Of a stretch of 47,389 nucleotides of DNA, positions 36,914 through 47,388 are shown one piece after another (positions within the stretch are counted from its first letter, which is position 1; the number at the start of each line of letters is the position of its first letter). This DNA comes from Planctomycetaceae bacterium (GTDB lineage Bacteria; Planctomycetota; Planctomycetia; Pirellulales; UBA1268). A model generated the notes under the pieces. The model was not told the origin of the DNA, made no database searches, and worked only from the letters and a program-made list of their open reading frames with translations. Position numbers and translations under genes: made by a program. The stretch lies in the NCBI GenBank assembly GCA_947459185.1, contig CANHCU010000015.1, forward strand, positions 1-47,389, in the 5' to 3' direction.

Positions 36914-37342
36914 TCAGGCCCTCGATTCCGAAAGACGGGCGGGTGGAATCCGCCCGAGGACGAAGACGTGCTCCGACACGAAGTCGCGGGAGCCGTCAAA
37001 GAACAGCCGCACCCGGACGCACCAGCGGACCTTGACGATCAGCCCTTCGTAGGACAGCGGGCTCTGTGGCAAGGGCGTTGAGAATGCGCCGGTCGACAAT
37101 GCCGGTGGCATCATTGCACGGTCCGTGATCCGCTGGAAGAAATGCACCCCGAGATCCTCCTCGCCCTTTCCCTCGGTGTACCACAGGACGGAGTGCTCGA
37201 TCGCACGGATGCGTTCTCCATCACAGCCCTCGATGCGGTAACGGACGGCGACCTGGTCACGGGGCTCATGCTGACGATGTGGCCTGTCAAACTGCACCTC
37301 GACTCTCGGCATGGCCTGGCTGCGGTCGGCTGCGGTGTTCAT
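36914..37342 (-). CDS. small arrestin-fold-like protein
   Basis: This encodes a 142-residue protein made of beta-strands. The segment 'PLPQSPLSYEGLIVKVRWCV' followed by 'RVRLFFDGSRDFVSEHVFVLG' resembles the strand pattern of arrestin-like (Spo0M/arrestin-N) domains, which bind other proteins. The start is ATG 37342, overlapping the stop of the upstream DUF3592 gene by four bases (ATGA). The 51-residue extension in the ORF track lies inside that gene. The upstream protein ends with a similar arrestin-like region, so the two may form a complex. The family call is from pattern memory and is uncertain. Confidence 0.65.
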   Translation of the reverse strand: MNTAADRSQAMPRVEVQFDRPHRQHEPRDQVAVRYRIEGCDGERIRAIEHSVLWYTEGKGEEDLGVHFFQRITDRAMMPPALSTGAFSTPLPQSPLSYEGLIVKVRWCVRVRLFFDGSRDFVSEHVFVLGRIPPARLSESRA

Positions 37343-38745
37343 CGTGTCACCTCGGTCGATCGCAACGCATCGCGGGACGCCAGCGGTCGAGGCGGTGGCG
37401 CAGCCAACTCGGCATTGGGAGGAAACACGACGACCGGGAAAATCCGGGAAAACGCAGGCCAGCGTTCCGGTGTGCCGCGCACGACGAGCCGCCAACGGAC
37501 GGCGTTATGGGCTGATGTGAAGGAATGCATGGCGTCCTGGGGAACTTCGACCACCGCCCGCGCCTCGAACCGGGAATGGGGCTCCGCGCTGACATCATGA
37601 AAATCCGCCACCGGCTGTTTCCAGACCACCACGTGCTCCGTGCGGGTGTCGGTTCCCTGCCGGAACGTTGCCTGCTCTTCCAATTCGAGCGACAGGGTGA
37701 GTGATCGAATCGTACCTGTGCCTCCCTGTGCAAGGAGAACGTCATACCGCCGACCGGGGAGCATCGGATGATCCGAAATTTCGAGTTGCGTCGGACCAAT
37801 AGCCGTCGCGAAAACGAGACTTCTTGCAAAGAGGACGCCTCCACCGATGCCAACGCCCAGAAACGGCACCAGAAGAGCAAACAGCCACCAGTCAATTCTG
37901 CCCCCCAACAGGTCCAAGCCGGCCCCCACGGCGAGCACGACGACAACGGCATTCCAGAGCACGGCGAACAATCCAAAGCCCACCAATGTCCAACTCTCAG
38001 GGCTTTCGATCGGCAGCCGATACCGCAGAATCGTCCCCGGTGAATTGACCAGATCGTCCCACACGGGAACGGCTGGATAGCCGGGAGCTGCCTGCGCCGG
38101 CTGGGCCAGCGGATCGAGCAGTTCGGAAAGTCCGACGGACGCAGCCCGGTGTTCCTCCGACTTGCCCCAGGCACGCAGGCCGCGGACCAGGCCCGTTCCA
38201 CCGATGAGAACGAGGGCGCCCGGCAGCAGGAGCGACAGCAGCCAGAGCCACCAGCTATAGCCACGCTGCAGCACCACCGTCTGGGGTGCCGATGGGTCAT
38301 ACCAGCACGTCGTCTCTTCACCGAGCTTCCATTCAGCGAGCCGACGCAACGCCGCCTCTCGGTCGGGGGTGTTCTCGGCGGACGGGCCGTGGCTCCACGA
38401 TTCACGCACGGTGCCGTCGGTCAGATACCGGACGCGGAGACAGGGTCGCCAACTCGTGATCACCGTGCCGGGAGGATCGGCGACGGTCGTTCGCGCCAAT
38501 CCCTTGGCGAGGATCGTGCCTTTGCTTTCACGAAACTCGTGGTTGATCCGCCACTCCGGAGCAGCCACGCCAGACACGAGGATCGCGCCGAAACAGAGGC
38601 CGGCCACCAGCAGCGTCCCGTGGAACAGACCGTCGCCAAAGACTCCCCAGTCCCGAGAGCCAGTCCGCCGATGGCCGCGTTTTTTTGCGAAAAATCGCGG
38701 CAGCCTCACGATCGATCTCCTGCGGGCCGACATGTCTATGTCCAT
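37339..38745 (-). CDS. DUF3592-type membrane protein with C-terminal arrestin-like region
   Basis: This is a 468-residue membrane protein. A basic N-terminus is followed by a first span (about 43-63) and a DUF3592-like extracellular domain with 'CLRVRYLTDGTVRES' and 'TTCWYDPSAPQTVVLQRGYSW'. A second span follows directly (about 170-190), and then a pair of spans near 255-310. The C-terminal 150 residues form a soluble beta-rich region ('SLTLSLELEEQATFRQGTDTR', then 'HNAVRWRLVVRG') like an arrestin fold. It heads a three-gene operon with a small arrestin-like protein and an ATPase. DUF3592 has no known biochemical role. The start could also be ATG 38733. Confidence 0.8.
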   Translation of the reverse strand: MDIDMSARRRSIVRLPRFFAKKRGHRRTGSRDWGVFGDGLFHGTLLVAGLCFGAILVSGVAAPEWRINHEFRESKGTILAKGLARTTVADPPGTVITSWRPCLRVRYLTDGTVRESWSHGPSAENTPDREAALRRLAEWKLGEETTCWYDPSAPQTVVLQRGYSWWLWLLSLLLPGALVLIGGTGLVRGLRAWGKSEEHRAASVGLSELLDPLAQPAQAAPGYPAVPVWDDLVNSPGTILRYRLPIESPESWTLVGFGLFAVLWNAVVVVLAVGAGLDLLGGRIDWWLFALLVPFLGVGIGGGVLFARSLVFATAIGPTQLEISDHPMLPGRRYDVLLAQGGTGTIRSLTLSLELEEQATFRQGTDTRTEHVVVWKQPVADFHDVSAEPHSRFEARAVVEVPQDAMHSFTSAHNAVRWRLVVRGTPERWPAFSRIFPVVVFPPNAELAAPPPRPLASRDALRSTEVTR

Positions 38746-38806
38746 GCAACGTCACACGCGGTGCATCTCCGCGCACCCGACGCTGCCCGCCTCCGAACCG
38801 TTCTCG

Positions 38807-39157
38807 TCAGGCCTGACTGCAGCTTTCTTCACGTGTCTCTTGGCTCCCGGCAACGCTGCCGACCATGCCGCGCAGCGACCGTGGCCCAGTGGAGCCGGCC
38901 GGCGACGCGGGGCTAGTGCGATAAAAACCGATTTTTTCGAGCGCGCGATAGACCTCTTCCAACGTTTTCTCACCGAAGTTGGAAATGGAAAGAAGGTCGG
39001 CCCGGGTGCAGTTGAGCAGGTCGTGCACCGTGAAGATGCCTTTTTCCTCGAGGCAGTTGGTGGTGCGGACAGACAGTCCGATTTCAGCCGTACTCATTTC
39101 GAGCTTCTCGGCCATTTCGTCCGACTGTGTCAGGTTCTTGTAAGGAATGCGGGGCAT
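38807..39157 (-). CDS. stand-alone RNA polymerase alpha C-terminal domain protein
   Basis: This encodes 116 residues with a clear alpha-CTD: 'IGLSVRTTNCLEEKGIFTVH' followed by 'LLNCTRADLLSISNFGEKTL', the double helix-hairpin-helix that in RpoA binds UP elements and activators. There is no N-terminal dimerisation domain, so it is not RpoA itself. A short N-terminal piece ('MPRIPYKNLTQSDEMAEKLE') precedes the domain and a Ser/Arg-rich tail follows it. ATG 39157 has a strong GGGAGGG site and is preferred over ATG 39178. It could compete with RpoA for DNA or activators. It is divergent from the helicase gene, sharing an AT-rich promoter region. Confidence 0.9.
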   Translation of the reverse strand: MPRIPYKNLTQSDEMAEKLEMSTAEIGLSVRTTNCLEEKGIFTVHDLLNCTRADLLSISNFGEKTLEEVYRALEKIGFYRTSPASPAGSTGPRSLRGMVGSVAGSQETREESCSQA

Positions 39158-39228
39158 GGGGTCCCTCCCGTGCGACATGAATTCTGCGGTCTACCGGGCG
39201 AATGTGCCCGTGACTGGTGAGCACTGAA

Positions 39229-39234
39229 TATAAT
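39229..39234 (+). promoter_or_regulatory. TATAAT -10 element of the uvrD-like gene
   Basis: A perfect TATAAT sits in the divergent region between the alpha-CTD and helicase genes; the -35 is not clear. On the minus strand the same bases give TATATT, so the two promoters may overlap. Its position downstream of GTG 39217 argues that the long ORF-track start of the helicase is wrong. Confidence 0.45.
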
Positions 39235-39324
39235 CCAAATGTCCGGAATCCGGCTACCTGTGGACCGTCCGAAGCGCCACGCCGTCGCCGGGGCACACGG
39301 CCCCGCCACCCCCCCGAAACTCCC

Positions 39325-41745
39325 GTGCCCGCCCATCCTTCACCTCTTTCTCTGGACTCGCTCAACCCGTCGCAACGGCTCGCCGCCACGCATGTCGAGG
39401 GACCGCTGCTGGTGCTAGCAGGGCCAGGGAGCGGCAAGACACGCGTCGTGACACACCGGATCGCGCACCTGATCTTTGCCGGTGTCCCGGCCGAGCAGAT
39501 CGTGGCGCTGTCGTTCACGAACAAGGCCGCAGACGAGATGCGTCGCCGTGTGTCGGAGCTCGTCGGACCGCAACCGGTCGAGATGGGAACATTCCATCGG
39601 TTCGCCGCCCGTCTCCTCCGCCGACACGCCCGGCTCGCCGGCCTCACGAGCGACTACTCGATCCTCGACCCCGACGACGCCGGCTCGTTGCTCAAGCGGG
39701 CCGCCAAGAAACTCGGACTGTCGCTCACCCACACGCCGATCGATCGTGTGGCAGGGGTGATCAGCCGGGCCAAGAACGATCTCCTCACGCCCGATTCGTT
39801 CGAGCCCCGCTGGGGCCGTCCGGTGGATGAGGTAGCCCAACGGGTTTGGCCCGTGTACCAGCAGATGCTCCTCGCGGCGAACTCGGTCGATTTCGACGAT
39901 CTGCTCGTGCACGTGGCCCGCATGCTGATGGACAATGCCGACCTGCGGCACATGCTCGACGCCCGACACCGCTGGATCCTGGTTGACGAATACCAGGACA
40001 CGAACGCGGTGCAATATTGCATTGTGCGTGGACTCTCGATCGATCACCCCAACCTCGCGGTGACAGGCGACCCCGATCAGGCGATCTACGGTTGGCGGGG
40101 GGCGAGCATCCGCAACATTCTGGAATTCGAGCGAGACTACCCCGCAGCCACGGTCGTCACGCTCGAACACAATTATCGGAGCACCTCCAATATTCTCGGC
40201 ACCGCCGACCGGCTCATCGCCCACAACAGCCGTCGGAAACCGAAGCGATTGATCACAGACGCTCCCCCGGGCCCGCCGGTTCGGATCGTGCTCGATGCAT
40301 CCAGCCACGACGAGGCTGATCGCATCGCGGATGAGATTGCCATTGCCCTGGCGGGCGGCGCCCGCACGCCCAGGGATTACGCCATCCTGTTTCGCACGAA
40401 CGCCCTGTCGCGGTCGCTCGAGGTGGCATTGCGTAGTCGCGGCGTTCCCTACGCGCTCGTGCGCGGGCTCGAGTTCTTCAAGCGTCGCGAGATCCGTGAC
40501 GTGGTCGCATGGCTGCGCCTCCTCAAGAATCCCCGCGACGACGAGGCGCTGCTGCGAGTGGTAAACGTGCCGCCGCGCGGCATCGGCAAACAATCGCTCG
40601 ACAGGTTGCTGTCGTGGGCCGGTGACCACCGGGCCAGCCTCCTGGAGGCGGCCGCCGTGGCGGCCACAATTCAAGGCATCTCGAAGCGGTCCGCCACGGC
40701 GCTGGTCCAGTTTGGACGGCTCTACGGCGAGCTGGCAGAACTGGCCGGGGGGGCGGCGAGCAGCGTGGCCGCCTTGCTCGATGCGGTGCTCGACAAGACA
40801 GGCTATCGCACGATGCTCGCGGCGGATGGGGGAGACGAGGGCGGAGAGGATCGTCTGGCCAACGTCGAGGAACTCGTGACCGCAGCCCGGCAGTGCGACG
40901 AGTCATTCCAGCCCATTGTTCCCGGCGACGACGCCCTGGGGGCGTTCCTGGAATCGACAGCCCTGGTGGCTGACACCGATGCCTGGGATGCGCAGGAAAA
41001 CCGCGTCTCGCTGATGACGCTCCATGCCGCCAAGGGTCTGGAATTCCCCGTGGTCTACCTGGTGGCGATGGAAGACGGCATCCTGCCCCACGAGCGGAGC
41101 CTCGATCATCCAGATCAGTTAGAGGAGGAACGGAGGCTGGTGTTCGTGGGCATCACGCGGGGCCGTGAGGAGGTGCACGCCAGTGCCTCCCGAATGCGTG
41201 ATTACCGCGGCACCCGCCGCATCTCGGCCCCGAGCCTGTTTCTCACCGAAATGACCGGCACCGAGACGGTGGTCACAGGTGCCGAGGCCCCGACGTTGGG
41301 CGTTCCCTGGGCCGGCCCCGGCCGGGAGCGGAGCGACGAGTATGCACAGGTCGCCGGAGATGACGAACCGGACGCCGACTCAGCCGGATTACCGGTCCGC
41401 GGCCCCACGACGCTTCGGGCGGATGGCCTCGTGCTGGAGCTGGAAGACTCGGACGCGTCGGCAGGGATCGAAATGCGGCCACGACCGCGGCAGAAGGACG
41501 CGGCCTCCCGCCGACGCGGCCTCGATGCGGCGATCGGGCGGGCGTCCGACCTCGCAAGCCGGTTGGGTGGCCTGCCGCCGGTCAAGCGAACCTACGAGGT
41601 CGGACAGCGGGTACGGCACGCCGAGTACGGCGAGGGCAGCCTCACGGGAATCAGCGGCACCGGCCCCCGCGCCGTCGGCATCGTGATCTTCGACGGCCCG
41701 GCCGGCACACGAAAATTCATCCTCGGCCATGGGGCTTTGGAGTAA
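39325..41745 (+). CDS. UvrD/PcrA/Rep-type ATP-dependent DNA helicase
   Basis: This is an SF1A 3'-5' DNA helicase for repair and replication restart. The 806-residue protein shows motif I 'AGPGSGKTR' (about 30-38), motif Ia 'LSFTNKAADEMRRR', motif II 'VDEYQDTNAVQY' (about 220), motif III 'GDPDQAIYGWRGA', motif IV 'HNYRST', motif V 'TLHAAKGLEFPVVYL' and motif VI 'VGITRGREEVH'. The C-terminal tail ends in a PcrA-like Tudor-type domain ('VGQRVRHAEYGEGSL'), a candidate RNA-polymerase-binding region. GTG 39325 is chosen because the earlier GTG 39217 lies upstream of a TATAAT and encodes an Arg/Pro-rich stretch with no similarity. Confidence 0.95.
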   Translation: MPAHPSPLSLDSLNPSQRLAATHVEGPLLVLAGPGSGKTRVVTHRIAHLIFAGVPAEQIVALSFTNKAADEMRRRVSELVGPQPVEMGTFHRFAARLLRRHARLAGLTSDYSILDPDDAGSLLKRAAKKLGLSLTHTPIDRVAGVISRAKNDLLTPDSFEPRWGRPVDEVAQRVWPVYQQMLLAANSVDFDDLLVHVARMLMDNADLRHMLDARHRWILVDEYQDTNAVQYCIVRGLSIDHPNLAVTGDPDQAIYGWRGASIRNILEFERDYPAATVVTLEHNYRSTSNILGTADRLIAHNSRRKPKRLITDAPPGPPVRIVLDASSHDEADRIADEIAIALAGGARTPRDYAILFRTNALSRSLEVALRSRGVPYALVRGLEFFKRREIRDVVAWLRLLKNPRDDEALLRVVNVPPRGIGKQSLDRLLSWAGDHRASLLEAAAVAATIQGISKRSATALVQFGRLYGELAELAGGAASSVAALLDAVLDKTGYRTMLAADGGDEGGEDRLANVEELVTAARQCDESFQPIVPGDDALGAFLESTALVADTDAWDAQENRVSLMTLHAAKGLEFPVVYLVAMEDGILPHERSLDHPDQLEEERRLVFVGITRGREEVHASASRMRDYRGTRRISAPSLFLTEMTGTETVVTGAEAPTLGVPWAGPGRERSDEYAQVAGDDEPDADSAGLPVRGPTTLRADGLVLELEDSDASAGIEMRPRPRQKDAASRRRGLDAAIGRASDLASRLGGLPPVKRTYEVGQRVRHAEYGEGSLTGISGTGPRAVGIVIFDGPAGTRKFILGHGALE

Positions 41746-41778
41746 GTGGCTGGCTTCACGAAAAACACGACATCGCGT

Positions 41779-41976
41779 CGCCGGGGACGGCAGAAGTACT
41801 TTGTCCGCCGATCCGACGGCGGAAGGGCTCGTCGCGTTGGCTTTCAGGCCTCGGGCCGTGCGGCCAAGTCTCCTTCCACGACCTACGGCAGCGCAATCCT
41901 CAGAAGGTCGAAAAATCCAAAAGCTCCTCGAGCTTCCGCGGATCCCCGGCTCGTCAACCGCATGGCATCCTGCCAT
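41779..41976. repeat. composite intergenic repeat, copy 2
   Basis: This lies in the 250-base gap between the helicase and fcl genes. It shares ordered blocks with 32675-32871: the 32-base GGCAGAAGTACTTTGTCCGC block (41779-41810), the CTCCTCGAGCTTCCGC block (41924-41952) and ATGGCATCCTGCCAT (41962-41976). Both copies follow a plus-strand gene end. A short A-rich motif related to the hairpin in copy 1 lies at 41758-41780. No coding capacity is apparent. Confidence 0.75.
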
Positions 41977-41995
41977 GCCATCCAGATAGGGCGGG

Positions 41996-42946
41996 CTACC
42001 GCCGTCCGCCATGGTCACGCCACCAGGCAACGGCGGCGGCGAGGCCGACGTCGAAGTCCTGCTTCGGCTCCCACCCCAGCAGCCGGCGGGCGCGTGAGAT
42101 GTCGAGGCCGCGGCGAGGCTGCCCATCGGGCTTCGTGGTGTCCCATTCGATCCGGCCCTGGAAATTGCAGGCCTTGGCAATCCGGCCAACGAGATCGCGG
42201 ATCGGAATCTCCTCACCCCCACCAAGATTGATCGGCACCGGTTCTTCCATCACCTCAGCCGCCCGCACGATGCCCTCCGCGGCATCGTCAACATAGAGAA
42301 ATTCCCGGGTTGCCGCACCGGTTCCCCAGCAGACGATCTGGGGCTCTCCAGCCAGCCTGGCCTCCTCGCACTTGCGAACAAGCGCGGGGATGACGTGGCT
42401 CGATCGGGGATCGAAGTTGTCACCGGGGCCGTACAGGTTCACCGGCACGAGCACGGCGCTCTTCAAGCCATACTCGCGGCGATACCCGTCGAGCATCACG
42501 AAGACCGCCTTCTTGGCAACGCCGTAGGGGGCATTCGTTTCCTCCGGGTACCCATTCCAGATATTCTCTTCGCGAAAGGGAATCGGAGAGTGCTTGGGGT
42601 AGGCGCAGACAGTGCCCGTATGCACGAACTTCTCGAGGCCGCGCCGCCGGGCGTGCTCGACCAGATGCAATCCCATCGCCATGTTCGCGTAGAAGAATCG
42701 GCCAGGGTGCTCCATGTTGGCGCCGATGCCACCCACCTCGGCCGCGAGATGGAGCACGACATCCGGCCGGGCGGTTTCGTAGAGCCGTTCCACGTGCGAC
42801 TCGACCGTGAGATCAAAATCCCGGCGGCGCGGCACGACGATCTGCTCGTCCGCCACGCCCCGCTGGCGGAGCACGCGGAGCACGGCCTGCCCCAGAAAGC
42901 CTGCGCCGCCTGTCACGACGATCCGTTTTTTCGCAAGGTCGGTCAC
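41996..42946 (-). CDS. fcl: GDP-L-fucose synthase
   Basis: Fcl is the epimerase-reductase that turns GDP-4-keto-6-deoxymannose into GDP-L-fucose using NADPH. It is a 316-residue extended SDR protein with the nucleotide motif 'VVTGGAGFLGQAV' at the N-terminus, 'HLAAEVGGIGANMEHPG' and the catalytic 'NAPYGVAKKAV' (YxxxK). The conserved 'NLYGPGDNFDP' and 'ATREFLYVDDAAEG' complete the family pattern. GTG 42946, with GAGGAA ten bases upstream, puts the Rossmann motif at the usual distance from the N-terminus. ATG 43003 would overlap gmd by 26 bases and lacks a binding site. It follows gmd by 31 bases and completes the GDP-fucose pathway. Confidence 0.94.
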   Translation of the reverse strand: MTDLAKKRIVVTGGAGFLGQAVLRVLRQRGVADEQIVVPRRRDFDLTVESHVERLYETARPDVVLHLAAEVGGIGANMEHPGRFFYANMAMGLHLVEHARRRGLEKFVHTGTVCAYPKHSPIPFREENIWNGYPEETNAPYGVAKKAVFVMLDGYRREYGLKSAVLVPVNLYGPGDNFDPRSSHVIPALVRKCEEARLAGEPQIVCWGTGAATREFLYVDDAAEGIVRAAEVMEEPVPINLGGGEEIPIRDLVGRIAKACNFQGRIEWDTTKPDGQPRRGLDISRARRLLGWEPKQDFDVGLAAAVAWWRDHGGRR

Positions 42947-42977
42947 GGTGGGCTGTTCCTCACGACGCTCCAGGCCG

Positions 42978-44788
<1,811 letters not shown>

Positions 44789-44846
44789 ACCATGTGCCTC
44801 AATGTCCTTGTGCGACAGGCCGGGTCGATCCGGATGATTCGAATCC

Positions 44847-47093
44847 TCACGCCGGCACCGGCAGAGCCGACCGTCGCCGCGACGGGGCAGCGGCGCCGCC
44901 GTGCACGACCACACCCAACAACCGCCCGCCGACCGACCGCAGCCGCTCGACGGCATCCGCCACCTGCGGCACGCGACTGACGTTCAGCATGGTGGACAGG
45001 ATCACCGCATCGCTCTGCTGGCCCAGCAGCAGCGGATCGGACACATCCAGCACGGGGCCCGCGTCGATCACGACATGGTCGAACGAATCACGAAATCCCT
45101 GGATGATCCTGGCCAGCTCCGGCCGCGACAACGCCGAGATCGCAGCATAGTCGCAGGTGCCGCCGGTCACGGCGAACAGGCCCTCGATGCTGGTGGGCTG
45201 AACGGCTTCGTCATTGCCAAGTTCACCGCGAAGGAGTTCCGGCAGTCCGGCACGCAACTCCAGCCCCAAGGCAAGGTGCGCTCCGGGGTGGCGCAGGTCA
45301 CCGTCGAGAAGCAGGGTGCGTTTGTCGGCGCGGGCGAGGCTGGCAGCGAGCTGGGCGGCACAGGTCGTCTTGCCCTCCCGCTCCACGGCACTGGTGACGA
45401 GGATCACCTTCGGCGCCTCGCGGCCGGTCTGGGCAATGAGGGTCCGGATCGTGTCGCCGCGCTCGGCCATCACGGCACCCGGATCCTGTCGCCTCCCCAG
45501 CCTCGAAGCCAGAGGGAACGTGCCGAGCACCCGCACGCCAACGCGTCGCAAGACATCGTCGGCCGCGTTGACGTGGTCCCTCAGATACTCCCTCAACACG
45601 ATCCCACCGCCCCCGAGCGTGACTCCAGCCATTCCCGCCAGCATCGTGAGCGCGACACGAAACAGCCTGTCGTTCCCCCGGGGCACGCCCGCCGGCTCGA
45701 CCAGGGTCACGCGATTAGGCATGTTGAGGTCGATTGCCGAGCTTTCGAGTTCGATGCCGATCTGATCGGTCACTTTCTGCAGGTGTTCGAGTTCCACCTT
45801 TCTCGCGTCCATGTCCGCATTGGCCTTGCCCAGTTCGGTCACTTCCTTGGACAGCTTGTCGAATTCCTTCGATGTGTCTTCGAGGGTTTTGACCAGCATT
45901 TCCCGACGTTTCTTGAGCACGACCGGTGTCTCCGACCGTCGGCCGATCTGGTCGATCATGAGCTGGGAGACGATCGCCGGGCGAAGCTGGCGACGCCGGT
46001 TCTCGATACGCTCGGCCAACTCCTGCCCCTGCGCCCTCAGCCTCCGCACGGCTGGTTCACTGCCTGCACGGGAGCTCCGCTGCTCCTGGAAAGAGATCGC
46101 CTCCTCGATGCCAGCGAGTCGGTCATTCAACTCGGCGATCTGGGGATCTCGCGACAGCGTCGCCTCGATCATCTCCTCTGGCAGCGATTCCTCCGGCGAG
46201 ATCTCACCGTTCTCCCGAGCCTCGGCGATCCAGAGCTCGGCGTCGATGGCGGCGATGTCCCGCTGCGTGTGGACGAGCAGCCCTCGGAGGGTGCCCACGT
46301 GATCCATCAGCAAACCGCGCTGGGTGGCGACCTCTGAGCTGTCCCGTGTGCCCAACGTCCGCGCCAGGTTGTTGAGCGTCTCGCGACGGCTCCGCAACTC
46401 CGACATATTTTCCTTGAATTTTTTCTCGAGCGCATCGCGACGGCCGAGACGCTCGGTCCGCTCCTTGTTGACCACGTCATCGAGAAACGACGTTGTCACT
46501 GCGTTGAGAATCTTGGCGACGTCTTCCGCTTTCTTGCCCCGCAGCCTGACCTGCACGACCTCCGACTCCGGCGAAGCGGAAACGATCAACCCTCGCGAGA
46601 GCCAGCCGATCGGATCGCCCCCCGCCTCGCGGAGCGTTTCCAGGTCCTCAATCCCCGGCTTTCGCAGCGCCGCCTGCAACACATACGGGCTCTTCATCAG
46701 CTGCAGCTGAGTCTTCTTATACGATTCGTATTCGGCACTGTCGCGGCCGCGGCTGAGCATGCCCCCCTTGTCCCGCACCCGGAGCCAGGCCACCGCCTCG
46801 TATCCCCGGGGCATGAAGATCCACGCCGGCACGGCTGTCATCAGCCCCAGAAGCAGTCCCAATGCCGCAGCTGGCAGCCAACGCCGACGAAACGCATGAA
46901 CCAGACGGACATAATCGACTCCGACAGACGCGTGCTCGCCTCCGCCCTGAGGCGGGAGCAGCATCGGGCCCATCTGCGGCTGGAGCGGCGCAATCCCACC
47001 GTCCCTGCCGTCCCTGACAACGAGCGCTCCCGCCAACGCCCTCGCCGCGGCGGGTGCCTGTTGCTCGTCCACGGCTGTGTTCGGATCGCTCAT
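44847..47093 (-). CDS. Wzc-like polysaccharide chain-length determinant / BY-kinase-type ATPase
   Basis: This is a 748-residue inner-membrane protein that controls chain length and export of an exopolysaccharide. It has an N-terminal Wzz domain with a first span (about 66-90), a long coiled-coil periplasmic region (about 210-460) and a second span (about 476-500, 'ALTMLAGMAGVTLGGGGIVL'). The cytoplasmic ATPase domain has Walker A 'SAVEREGKTTCAAQL', Walker A' 'TLLLDGDLRHPG' and Walker B 'HVVIDAGPVLD'. The C-terminal tail ('HGGAAAPSRRRSALPVPA') has no tyrosine cluster, so autophosphorylation of the usual type is doubtful. ATG 47093 or 47102 could be the start. It heads the operon epsI-gmd-fcl. 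Confidence 0.92.
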   Translation of the reverse strand: MSDPNTAVDEQQAPAAARALAGALVVRDGRDGGIAPLQPQMGPMLLPPQGGGEHASVGVDYVRLVHAFRRRWLPAAALGLLLGLMTAVPAWIFMPRGYEAVAWLRVRDKGGMLSRGRDSAEYESYKKTQLQLMKSPYVLQAALRKPGIEDLETLREAGGDPIGWLSRGLIVSASPESEVVQVRLRGKKAEDVAKILNAVTTSFLDDVVNKERTERLGRRDALEKKFKENMSELRSRRETLNNLARTLGTRDSSEVATQRGLLMDHVGTLRGLLVHTQRDIAAIDAELWIAEARENGEISPEESLPEEMIEATLSRDPQIAELNDRLAGIEEAISFQEQRSSRAGSEPAVRRLRAQGQELAERIENRRRQLRPAIVSQLMIDQIGRRSETPVVLKKRREMLVKTLEDTSKEFDKLSKEVTELGKANADMDARKVELEHLQKVTDQIGIELESSAIDLNMPNRVTLVEPAGVPRGNDRLFRVALTMLAGMAGVTLGGGGIVLREYLRDHVNAADDVLRRVGVRVLGTFPLASRLGRRQDPGAVMAERGDTIRTLIAQTGREAPKVILVTSAVEREGKTTCAAQLAASLARADKRTLLLDGDLRHPGAHLALGLELRAGLPELLRGELGNDEAVQPTSIEGLFAVTGGTCDYAAISALSRPELARIIQGFRDSFDHVVIDAGPVLDVSDPLLLGQQSDAVILSTMLNVSRVPQVADAVERLRSVGGRLLGVVVHGGAAAPSRRRSALPVPA

Positions 47094-47316
47094 TTGGTCC
47101 ATTCGCCCGTGCTGAGGCACCACACCGTCGCAAGACAGTGGCATGTGCACCACGCCTCGCAACAACGCAGCCGCCGGTCAGAACCGATTCTAACCTGTCT
47201 TGTCGTTCCCATGGCCGGCAGCGTCACTCTTTCGACCAGACATGAGCATCCCGGCCTGAAACACCGGGCCCGCCGCAGCCTGACCACTCGGTCGATGGCG
47301 GCCGCCCCCGTCAACC

Positions 47317-47388
47317 GTTGTTCCCAGCGTTGTTCCCAGCGTTGTTCCCAGCGTTGTTCCCAGCGTTGTTCCCAGCGTTGTTCCCAGC
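47317..47388 (+). repeat. 12-base tandem repeat GTTGTTCCCAGC at contig end
   Basis: Six perfect copies run to the last base but one of the window. The array lies about 220 bases upstream of the Wzc-like start and very likely caused the contig to end. Its true length is unknown. The 223 bases between the kinase start and the array show no gene. Confidence 0.9.

Noticed and set aside
39217-39324. 36-residue N-terminal extension of the helicase
   Set aside because: It starts upstream of a TATAAT element in a divergent promoter region and is Arg/Pro-rich without similarity.
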